Assembly: GCA_910578185.1 (NCBI GenBank)
Contig: CAJTPN010000032.1
Coordinates: 1 to 16,172 of the forward strand
Source of the DNA: an uncultured Acetatifactor sp.
GTDB taxonomy: Bacteria; Bacillota; Clostridia; Lachnospirales; Lachnospiraceae
Length of the DNA stretch: 16,172 nucleotides
Direction of reading: 5' to 3'
Position numbers and translations under genes: made by a program. Of the stretch, positions 7,593-14,132 are shown piece by piece. Positions within the stretch are counted from its first letter, which is position 1; each line of letters starts with the position of its first letter. The notes under the pieces were generated by a model that had not been told where the DNA came from, did not search any database, and was given only the letters and a program-made list of their open reading frames with translations.

Positions 7593-8165
7593 CTTTTTCG
7601 TTTCCTTTCCTGCCAACCTTTGTCGGCTGTCTCACTGTTTCGTCATCATATGACAACCCATATGAATAAAGATACCATATTTACACCAAAAAGTCACCTG
7701 TTTTTGTTGATTCCTGACGTTGGAGGCAATCATTACATGGGAGATTCAGTCGCCCTGAAACGCGATCTTGACTTAGCAGGAGATACTGTCTAAACTTTTT
7801 CCTACTTAGCTGTCCGATTGCTTTTCATCATATCACCTCCGTATGGATGCCAGACATTATTGGCATGACAAAACCTTCATGTTTCGGCGCTTACAAGTCT
7901 TCCGCCCGTTACAGCGTAGAAATATCGTTTTATTATAAATGATTCATTAATTTCAGTTTATAGGGATTTAAAATAGAAAATTTCGAAAAATCAAAGAATA
8001 TATGGAAATCCGCACTGCATGAATGACAATAGCTTTTAGAGCGTTCCTGCGGATACCGGTCCGATTTCTCTGTTTGAAGCTCAACTTCGCTGTGATGAAA
8101 CAGCCTCCGGCAGCGCAGGAACTTTATGAATTTTATACATTGCGGCAACCGTCCCCGCATAATTT
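7593..8165. other. 573-base intergenic region upstream of the ligase-iorAB operon
   Basis: No full gene is evident. It contains a micro-ORF with an excellent ribosome binding site (7802-7828, listed separately). It also has an inverted repeat ATGCCA (7847-7852) and TGGCAT (7861-7866) upstream of it, and an AT-rich segment at about 7920-7990 with a perfect minus-strand TATAAT (7932-7937) but no convincing -35 box at 16-18 bases. A 75-codon minus frame ending at 7933 lacks a ribosome binding site and recognisable content. The end of the zinc-ribbon gene at 8166 is not followed by a clear terminator. Confidence 0.5.
7802..7828 (-). CDS. putative 8-residue leader peptide or start remnant of a lost gene
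   Basis: A near-ideal ribosome binding site, GGAGGTGAT (7832-7840), precedes two adjacent ATG codons. From the second (7828) the spacing is 7 bases and the frame reads MKSNRTAK then TAG. Such a strong start before so short a frame is either a translated leader peptide or uORF about 210 bases ahead of the ligase gene, or the surviving start of a gene now broken. Reading past the TAG meets another stop (TAG) within four codons. The neighbouring frames also contain stops and show no family I recognise. No run of a single amino acid suggests classical attenuation. Confidence 0.3.
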   Translation of the reverse strand: MKSNRTAK

Positions 8166-8750
8166 CTATTGTTCATTCAGCAAATTTCCGACGGTACTCC
8201 AGTCGATCACCGGAATATTCCGCACGCCCGTAGCCGTTTTCTTACTTTTTGTACTGATTTTTACAATATTCCACACCAGACAAACGGCGGCGGCAGCCAC
8301 ACCCAGCGCAAAAATTCCTGCCGCCAGGGGCAATGTCATATACTCCATATCGGTAAAATAATGCCCCAGCACTGCTATAACGCCAAACACAGTGCCAACT
8401 CCCAGACAGACAATTGGATTTTCAAACATTTTTTTCTTCAGTCCGGAAACCGCCCAGGATTGAGGCTGGCTGCAGTAAGGACATTGATCGCGAAACTCCG
8501 TAGAAAATATATTCTTCTCTGTAGCGTCCTTATGAACCTCCTTCACCTTTTCAACCAGATTTACATGGGCCCGACTGCACAGCTTTTCCTCCCGCTCCGG
8601 ACTCAATGATTTAAAATTACTGTTATCTGTAGCTTCCGGGCCGACGATAACCGCCGTCAGGGTACCGCTGTTCTTTCCGCAGTGTTCGCATTGAAAAGAG
8701 TAAAGCACCTCCCTTTTCTCGCTTCTTGTGTGTCGATAATAAGTTCCCAT
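8166..8750 (-). CDS. zinc-ribbon membrane protein of unknown function
   Basis: This 194-residue protein is not recognised as a named family. Near the N-terminus it has FQCEHCGK (a CxxC) and around residue 90 DQCPYCSQ (a second CxxC), which together could form a split zinc ribbon facing the cytoplasm. The linker is charged and Glu/Lys-rich. Two membrane segments follow, NPIVCLGVGTVFGVIAVLG and LPLAAGIFALGVAAAAVCLV, and a short basic, then polar tail ends the protein. AGGAGG stands 9 bases before the ATG, so the start is secure. It has its own strong promoter and a 185-base structured leader with two direct repeats. It is divergent from a metalloregulator gene, which makes a metal-related role thinkable but unproven. 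Confidence 0.75.
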   Translation of the reverse strand: MGTYYRHTRSEKREVLYSFQCEHCGKNSGTLTAVIVGPEATDNSNFKSLSPEREEKLCSRAHVNLVEKVKEVHKDATEKNIFSTEFRDQCPYCSQPQSWAVSGLKKKMFENPIVCLGVGTVFGVIAVLGHYFTDMEYMTLPLAAGIFALGVAAAAVCLVWNIVKISTKSKKTATGVRNIPVIDWSTVGNLLNEQ

Positions 8751-8766
8751 TTATGTATACCTCCTA

Positions 8767-8902
8767 TTCCAGTGCCGTCCTTTCACTTCTACGCCCCTAC
8801 ATGGGAGAATATTCAGCCGAATATCACGGCAGAATATTCTCCCGGGCGTTTCCGTTACAGGACTGTTTCATGTTCCAGTGCCGTCCTTTCACTTCTACGC
8901 CC
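8767..8902. repeat. two 30-bp perfect direct repeats flanking a long hairpin in the zinc-ribbon gene leader
   Basis: The same 30 bases occur at 8767-8796 and 8873-8902, starting TTCCAGTGCCGTCC and ending CTTCTACGCCC. Similarity continues for six more bases with two mismatches. The period is 106 bases. Between them lies an inverted repeat: GGGAGAATATTC (8803-8814) and GAATATTCTCCC (8832-8843), 12 of 12 paired, with an inner GCCG/CGGC stem and a 7-base loop. No T-run follows, so it is not an ordinary terminator. All of it lies in the transcribed leader of the zinc-ribbon gene. Confidence 0.9.
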
Positions 8903-8941
8903 TGACATCCCATGGGCATTGACTCGGCGCATGCTGTTATT

Positions 8942-8970
8942 ATTCTATTATTCTGAAAGATACTTGTCAA
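8942..8970 (-). promoter_or_regulatory. strong sigma-A promoter for the zinc-ribbon membrane protein gene
   Basis: On the minus strand TTGACA (8965-8970, perfect) is followed by a 17-base spacer and TAGAAT (8942-8947, 5 of 6). Transcription would start near 8935 and give a leader of about 185 bases that includes both direct repeats and the hairpin. Confidence 0.7.
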
Positions 8971-9136
8971 GCTGTGTCTCCACATTTTCACATTTGCGTT
9001 ACAGTACAGCCGCAGCCGTTCCGCTCCCTCCTCAAAATCAAAATTGCATTCCCTGAAGATCCGTTAATACATTCAAACCCGCAAAAGCATTGAATTTGCC
9101 CCCATGACTGTCTTGTAGAACAAACGCTCATAAGGA

Positions 9137-9165
9137 TTGCAGAAAAAAGAAATCCGTGCTATACT
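9137..9165 (+). promoter_or_regulatory. sigma-A promoter with extended -10 for the DtxR/MntR-type regulator
   Basis: TTGCAG (9137-9142), a 17-base spacer ending in TGC, and TATACT (9160-9165) form a good promoter with an extended -10 (TGn). It points to the regulator gene 88 bases downstream. It is divergent from the zinc-ribbon promoter, with about 170 bases between the two -35 boxes. No classical Mn or Fe box palindrome is visible next to it. Confidence 0.65.
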
Positions 9166-9252
9166 AAATCCGTAACGAGTCATATTGTCCTCCGCTGCCT
9201 GCCAAAAATATACGCATCGGATGGGAACTTTTTTGAACGAGGGAATACAAAC

Positions 9253-9612
9253 GTGAATGTAAATGAATCGGCTGAAAATTACTTGGAAACTATATTGATA
9301 TTAAGCAAGAAGCTGCCAGTGGTGCGCTCCGTTGACATAGCAAACGAACTTGGCTTTAAAAAATCCAGTGTCAGCGTAGCTATGAAAAATCTGAGGGAAA
9401 AGGAGCATATCATGGTGGACAAGTCCGGCTTCATCACGTTAACTCCCTCCGGACGCGAAATCGCCGAGATGATCTACGAGCGCCACAGAATGATTTCCTC
9501 TTGGCTGATCCGCCTGGGTGTACCGGAAGAAATTGCCATAGCAGATGCCTGCAAAATGGAACATGTTATCAGCAAAGAAAGCTTTGATGCAATCAGAGAG
9601 TTTATAAAATAA
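9253..9612 (+). CDS. DtxR/MntR-family metal-dependent transcriptional regulator, short form
   Basis: The 119-residue protein begins at a GTG with GAGGG about 10 bases upstream. Residues 1-70 form the winged helix (ESAENYLETILILSK, SVDIANELGFKKSSVSVAMK, LREKEHIMVDKSGFITLTPS). Residues 75-119 form the dimerisation and metal domain, RHRMISSWLIRLGVPEE and ACKMEHVISKES. The latter has the Cys-x-x-Glu-His ligand set of DtxR/IdeR where B. subtilis MntR has Glu-x-x-Glu-His; the N-terminal ligand position is Asn9, with Glu12 matching MntR Glu11. The SH3-like third domain of DtxR is absent, as in MntR (142 residues), and this protein is shorter still. It probably represses metal uptake genes in response to iron or manganese. 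No transporter adjoins it; the divergent neighbour is the zinc-ribbon membrane protein. A bidirectional terminator follows directly. Confidence 0.85.
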   Translation: MNVNESAENYLETILILSKKLPVVRSVDIANELGFKKSSVSVAMKNLREKEHIMVDKSGFITLTPSGREIAEMIYERHRMISSWLIRLGVPEEIAIADACKMEHVISKESFDAIREFIK

Positions 9613-9660
9613 AACCAGGGACATATCCGATTGGAGGATGTGTCCCTGATTTTATTTGTT
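9600..9660. terminator. bidirectional rho-independent terminator between the metalloregulator and nrdG
   Basis: The stem CAGGGACATATCC (9616-9628) pairs with GGATGTGTCCCTG (9636-9648), 12 Watson-Crick pairs plus one wobble, with a 7-base loop. ATTTTATTT follows on the plus strand and GGTTTTATTTTAT on the minus strand. It therefore serves both the regulator and the convergent nrdDG operon. Confidence 0.9.
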
Positions 9661-9680
9661 ATTAAGCCTGCAATCACATA

Positions 9681-10280
9681 TCACGCTTCAGACAGGCATA
9701 CCGTTTTACCCTGTCTGAGAGATTCTTTCACATCGATCAGCCTTTGATTTTCCGAGCCGCGAAACCGAAGGCGCAGATTCTTTTTTTCTTCCACAAATTC
9801 CCCGTCCACCAACACATCAATTAATGACAGCAGCTCCTCAACTTCCCCCTTACAAACCATATTCGCTTCTTCTCCGGCATTGCCCCCTGGTTCCTCCCTG
9901 CAAGTCCCATCTCCTGCGCCGCTCTTCTCCTCCTTTGCCCAGCAAAGCAAATCCTTTTCATAGTCATAGCCCGTATAACACCAGATGTCTTTCTTGGGAT
10001 AAAGCCGATGAACCTTCTTCAACAACGCCAAAACCGTCCCCCTGTTGGCAGGCTCCATGGGTTCCCCGCCAAGCACACTCAGTCCACGGATATACGATGG
10101 TGAAAGTGCCTCCAGTATCTCTGCCTCGACGGCGGGAGTATACTCCCTTCCATACTCAAAGTCCCATGCCTCCCTGTTAAAGCATCCCTTACAGCCATGG
10201 GTACATCCGCTGACAAATACGGACACTCTGATCCCGGGACCGTTTGCCACATCTGTTTTCTTGATCGTCCCATAATTCAT
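9681..10280 (-). CDS. nrdG: anaerobic ribonucleoside-triphosphate reductase activating protein (radical SAM)
   Basis: The 199-residue protein has the radical SAM cluster motif CTHGCKGC (Cys26, Cys30, Cys33, CX3CX2C), typical of NrdG and other glycyl-radical activases, and SVLGGEPM (GGEP at 71-74) for SAM binding. It uses a 4Fe-4S cluster and SAM to make the glycyl radical on NrdD. The ATG at 10280 overlaps the nrdD stop (ATGA), so translation is likely coupled. The usual length is about 155-175 residues; the excess is a Gly/Glu-rich insert at roughly 115-145 (AKEEKSGAGDGTCREEPGGN and following) before the conserved DVLVDGEFVEE strand. The insert looks like a surface loop. A longer frame upstream of the ATG simply reads back through nrdD. 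Confidence 0.95.
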   Translation of the reverse strand: MNYGTIKKTDVANGPGIRVSVFVSGCTHGCKGCFNREAWDFEYGREYTPAVEAEILEALSPSYIRGLSVLGGEPMEPANRGTVLALLKKVHRLYPKKDIWCYTGYDYEKDLLCWAKEEKSGAGDGTCREEPGGNAGEEANMVCKGEVEELLSLIDVLVDGEFVEEKKNLRLRFRGSENQRLIDVKESLRQGKTVCLSEA

Positions 10281-12406
10281 AGATGCAGCACCCTCGCTTT
10301 GATCTCTTTTGTCTTTCCCATATTCCAGAAATTCTCTCCCAAATAACCACATGTACGTCTGGTAACGTTCATTTTTGCATGATCTTTGTTATGACATTGA
10401 GGGCATTCCCAATCGTTGTCCTCATTGACCAGTATCTCCCCATCATACCCGCACACATGACAGTAGTCGGACTTGGTATTGAATTCTCCGTACTGGATAT
10501 TATCGTAGATAAAACGAATCAGCTCCTCCACAGCCTCCACATTATTCAGGAGATTAGGAACCTCCACATAAGAGATTGCACCCCCCAGGGACTTGTTTTG
10601 AAATTCGCTCTCAAATTTAAATTTCGTGAAAGCATCTATGGGTTCCCGCACATCCACATGATAGGAATTGGTGTAATATCCCTTGTCCGTCACATTGGGA
10701 ATCTCACCATATTTTTCCTTATCGATCCGGGCAAAACGGTAACAAAGCGTCTCTGCAGGCGTGCCATACAAGCTGAATCCGATTCCTGTCTCCTGTCTCC
10801 ACTTTGCCGCAGTCTCTTTCAAATGATCCATCACGCGCAGGGCAAATTCTTTTCCAACCGGATCCGTATGACTACATTCCTTCATCAGCCAGGTCAACTC
10901 ATAGATTCCGATATATCCAAGGGACATGGTGGAATAACCGTCCATCAACAGTCTATCGATCTTCTCTCCCTTTTTCAGGCGTGCAATGGCACCATACTGC
11001 CAATGAATTGGGCTCACATCGGAAACGGTGCCAAGCAATGCCTTATGTCTGCACATCAGCGCCTCATAGCACAACTCTAGCCGCTCATCAAGCAATCTCC
11101 AAAAGACCTCTTCATCCCCCTTAGCAAGGATGCCGATCTGGGGCAGATTCAGACTTACCACCCCTTGATTAAATCGCCCTTCCCATTTATAATTTCCCTC
11201 TTCATCCTTCCACGGAGACAGGAAAGAACGACATCCCATACAGGAAAATATATTTCCTTCGTAATTCTCCCGCATCATCTTGGCGGAAATATAATCCGGA
11301 TACATTCTTTTGGCGGAACACTTTGCCGCAAGTCTGGTCACATAGTCATATTTCCCGCCTTTCAGACAGTTATTTTCATCCAGAACATATACAAGTTTGG
11401 GAAACGCAGGCGTAACGTATACACCTTTTTCGTTTTTCGTTCCCTGAATGCGCTGGTTCAGAATCTCCATGATAATCCGAACCGTCTCCTCCACATATTC
11501 ATCCCTGTCATCTATATGAAGAAACAAAGTCACAAAAGGTGACTGTCCGTTTGTGGTCATCAGGGTGTTGATCTGATACTGAATGGTCTGAACCCCAGAC
11601 CTCAGCTCGTCCTTAAGACGCATATCCACAATCCTTTCCTTTGCGGCTTTATCCAATGTATCTCCAAACTCTTCTTCAAGCTGTGCGGAAAACTTCTCCC
11701 TGCTCTTTCGCAGATATTTCCCAAGATGCCTGATGTTCACGGACTGCCCGCCGTACTGATTGCTTGCCACTGCGGCAATGATCTGTGTGGTAACGGTGCA
11801 TGCCACCTGGAAGCTCTTTGGGGATTCTATCATTTTACCGTTGATAGAAGTCCCGTTATCCAGCATGTCCTGAATATTGATAAGACAGCAGTTGAAAATA
11901 GGCTGTATGAAGTAATCCGCATCATGAAAATGAAGCACACCGTTGTCATGTGCCATGGACAAATGTTCCGGCAAAAGCATACGCCGGGTCACATCTCTGG
12001 ATACTTCTCCCGCAATATAATCTCGCTGGGTGGAAGCCAGCCTTGTATTCTTATTGGAATTCTCCTCGGCCAGTTCCTTATTTTCATTGCGTATCAGCTT
12101 CAGGATGGATTCGTCAGTGGTATTGGACTTGCGCAAAAGGCTCCTCTGATAGCGATAAACCATATATTTTTTGGAGAGAATATACTTATTATGTCGAACC
12201 AGATGCTGTTCTATAATGTCCTGAACATGTTCTACAGACTGCATCTCCCTGCCTTCATCATTAACGGCTTCCAGAATCTCCCGAATCAAAGAATCATCCG
12301 CTCTGTCCTTCTCCTCCACCTCGTTGTTAGCCTTATGGATCGCCCCTATGATCTTTGCTTCCTCATATGGCACAACACGTCCGTCTCTTTTCTGAATTTT
12401 CAACAT
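10277..12406 (-). CDS. nrdD: anaerobic (class III) ribonucleoside-triphosphate reductase
   Basis: The 709-residue enzyme makes dNTPs from NTPs without oxygen. An ATP-cone occupies about residues 1-90 (LKIQKRDGRVVPYEEAKI and onward), giving allosteric activity control. The core contains HFHDADYF, NQYGGQS and NIFSCMGCRSFL (about 386-396), which carries the conserved cysteine. Near the C-terminus are a zinc site with two CxxC pairs (CHVCG and CPQCH) and the glycyl radical loop RRTCGYLGENFWNMGK, with Gly at about 687. The ATG at 12406 is chosen since AGGAG lies 7 bases upstream and MLKIQKRDGR is the normal family start; an ATG at 12433 lacks a good site. It forms an operon with nrdG by a 4-base overlap and is preceded by a promoter with two NrdR boxes. 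Confidence 0.97.
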   Translation of the reverse strand: MLKIQKRDGRVVPYEEAKIIGAIHKANNEVEEKDRADDSLIREILEAVNDEGREMQSVEHVQDIIEQHLVRHNKYILSKKYMVYRYQRSLLRKSNTTDESILKLIRNENKELAEENSNKNTRLASTQRDYIAGEVSRDVTRRMLLPEHLSMAHDNGVLHFHDADYFIQPIFNCCLINIQDMLDNGTSINGKMIESPKSFQVACTVTTQIIAAVASNQYGGQSVNIRHLGKYLRKSREKFSAQLEEEFGDTLDKAAKERIVDMRLKDELRSGVQTIQYQINTLMTTNGQSPFVTLFLHIDDRDEYVEETVRIIMEILNQRIQGTKNEKGVYVTPAFPKLVYVLDENNCLKGGKYDYVTRLAAKCSAKRMYPDYISAKMMRENYEGNIFSCMGCRSFLSPWKDEEGNYKWEGRFNQGVVSLNLPQIGILAKGDEEVFWRLLDERLELCYEALMCRHKALLGTVSDVSPIHWQYGAIARLKKGEKIDRLLMDGYSTMSLGYIGIYELTWLMKECSHTDPVGKEFALRVMDHLKETAAKWRQETGIGFSLYGTPAETLCYRFARIDKEKYGEIPNVTDKGYYTNSYHVDVREPIDAFTKFKFESEFQNKSLGGAISYVEVPNLLNNVEAVEELIRFIYDNIQYGEFNTKSDYCHVCGYDGEILVNEDNDWECPQCHNKDHAKMNVTRRTCGYLGENFWNMGKTKEIKARVLHL

Positions 12407-12438
12407 TCCTCTACTCCTTGCACACACAGACATATCAC

Positions 12439-12486
12439 ACTCAATATCTAGTGTTTTAATTTTGTTTTTCTATCTATATCTTGTAC
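12439..12486 (-). promoter_or_regulatory. pair of NrdR repressor boxes, 32 bp apart
   Basis: On the minus strand ACACTAGATATTGAGT (12439-12454) matches the published NrdR consensus acaCwAtATaTwGtgt at 14 of 16 positions. GTACAAGATATAGATA (12471-12486) matches 10 of 16 and keeps all but one of the ten core positions. The boxes are offset by exactly 32 bases, the three-turn spacing usual for NrdR. The distal box lies at the predicted transcription start and the other about 30 bases downstream, a good position for repression of nrdDG by NrdR. Confidence 0.75.
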
Positions 12487-12491
12487 TCCAC

Positions 12492-12520
12492 ATTATAATA
12501 GAGAATACTGAAAAATGCAA
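12492..12520 (-). promoter_or_regulatory. sigma-A promoter of nrdDG
   Basis: TTGCAT (12515-12520, 5 of 6), a 17-base spacer and a perfect TATAAT (12492-12497) on the minus strand. The predicted start near 12485 falls in the distal NrdR box. The promoter begins only 37 bases after the stop of the truncated recombinase, so it survived the mobile DNA next to it. Confidence 0.8.
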
Positions 12521-12556
12521 TAGGCAATTCCGGACAAGACAGAATCGATTCCTGAT

Positions 12557-14059
12557 TCAATTCAACCGCCTGCATTCTATCACCTCAACGGCAAGAATAT
12601 CTGTACTGTAATTTTCATTTCTGCCATGGGAACAGAATGTAAGCCTCATACCGAAAGGAACGGCTTTCAGCCATACACATACAATATTATTCCTGTAAAT
12701 AATTATTTTATCAACCACCTCCCGATATAAACTTTCGTTTACTTCATCAAAGTCCATAATCTTGTCTATTGTGGCAAAATATTCTTCAGCCCTGTCTACC
12801 TGTCTTGATTTTGTATTCTCCTGGTTATCGTAATGGAGCATTTTTTCGGATAGATCCGCAATCTGTTCCTCATACCACCTTGTCTGTTCCCTGAATTCCG
12901 CTTCGGAAATCAATCCTTCCAACATTAAATCAATGGTTTTTCGCCTTTTGGCATACAGCCGCTCCCTTTTCTCCCTGATGTCCCCCACAGTCTGTTTGCT
13001 GCCTGTCATCCTTTCGATTGCCTGGATTTCCCTCATGGCTTCCTTCTTTAAACCCTCTGGATCGGTCAAAAGACGACAAACGCAATAACGGACACAGGCA
13101 AGCAATGCCTTTTCGTTGACAGAGCCGTTATCACATCCGATATTCTCACCGATATCCGATCCCCTGCCTGCACCATGGTTGACGGCAGCATAACACCTCC
13201 AGGCCTTATAAACCGTACCGTTCTTTAAGTTCTTCGTTCGGCTGACATACCTTTGTCCACACAAACCGCAATATAGTTTACCGCTGCACCAATAGCGGTT
13301 ACTGTATTTTGATTTGACCTCCTCCGAAGGAGCACGTCTGCGCAGTTCTTCCTGTGTGCGATTCCACAAATTCCTGTCAATAATAGGCTGGTGATGATCT
13401 TTTATATAAACCGTCTCTTCAATGCCCCGATTAATCTTTTTGGCATGTGTCAGATAATTTGGCGTAAACGTTTTCTTCTGACATAAATCTCCCACATATT
13501 TTTCATTTCGCAGGACTCTGAGAATCACTGTGCCTGACCATAATCTGACTCGCTTGGGCCGCAGCCCCTCCTCCGCCAGTTCCCTTGCTATGATATGAGT
13601 TCCTTTTCCTTCGTTGGTGTATTTATGAAAGATTGCCCTAACTATGGGAACCTCTTCCTCATTTACCGAAAGCACGCCGTTACGGACTGTATAACCAATC
13701 AAATCCCGACCAAACACCACGCCCTGTTCCATACGACGTTTCTGTCCCCATTTAACCCTCTCCGAAGTCTTGCGACTTTCTTCCTGCGCAATGCTTGCCA
13801 TTATTGTCAGCCTAAGTTCCCCGTCAGAATCTCTGGTGTCAATATTATCTATGGTAAAGATAACCCCCACTCCTCTATCCTTAAGTCTTCTGGTATAGGA
13901 CAGGGTATCCACTGTGTTTCTGGCAAATCGACAAACTTCCTTGGTCAAAATAAGATCTATACCACCTTGCAGGGCTTCCGCTATCATTGCGTTAAACCCG
14001 GCACGTCTTCCAGTTTGGGTTCCGCTGATGCCCTCATCACCTTGTGTCAAGACCAGGAC
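12557..14059 (-). pseudogene. large serine recombinase lacking the N-terminal catalytic region
   Basis: The open frame codes for 497 residues from a TTG at 14050, but the start is abnormal. It enters at GDEGISGTQTGRRAGFNAMI, which in full recombinases lies about 65-70 residues in. The tyrosine-arginine-serine (YxRVS) nucleophile segment is missing, no ribosome binding site is present, and an in-frame TAA (14060-14062) closes the frame just upstream. The remainder is intact: TKEVCRFARNT, the SIAQEESRKTSERVKWGQKR linker helix, the recombinase domain, a zinc ribbon (CSGKLYCGLCG...RC), a coiled coil and the C-terminal RNNIVCVW strand. DNA strand exchange is impossible without the serine. The break coincides with the terminator end of the tandem recombinase operon, suggesting insertion there. 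The missing 5' part may lie beyond the window. Confidence 0.8.
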
Positions 14060-14082
14060 TTAATAAAATTCATTTTTTCTTC

Positions 14083-14126
14083 TAAATAAGAAAACAAGGG
14101 CATCCCCGCCATTTCAGGGACACCCT
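14083..14126 (-). terminator. rho-independent terminator of the tandem recombinase operon
   Basis: On the minus strand AGGGTGTCCC (14117-14126) pairs with GGGATGCCCT (14097-14106), ten pairs including two G-U wobbles, and is followed by TTGTTTTCTTATTT. It lies 6 bases after the recombinase stop. Confidence 0.75.
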
Positions 14127-14132
14127 CACTCC

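Noticed and set aside
7095..7793. 232-codon plus-strand open frame across the start of the ligase gene
   Set aside because: Most of it is antisense to the ligase, whose motifs are unmistakable. No ribosome binding site or known domain is seen, including in its last 50 codons beyond the ligase start.
7933..8160. 75-codon minus-strand frame after the zinc-ribbon gene
   Set aside because: No ribosome binding site before the ATG, no domain, and an AT-rich second half typical of intergenic DNA.
8803..8843. Hairpin as a transcription terminator
   Set aside because: No T-run follows the stem on either strand, and it lies between a strong promoter and its gene.
8767..8902. Possible CRISPR array
   Set aside because: Only two repeat copies, with a 76-base gap containing a long palindrome, and no cas genes nearby.
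11726..12451. 241-codon plus-strand frame opposite nrdD
   Set aside because: It is antisense to the conserved ATP-cone and core of NrdD, with no ribosome binding site or recognisable family.
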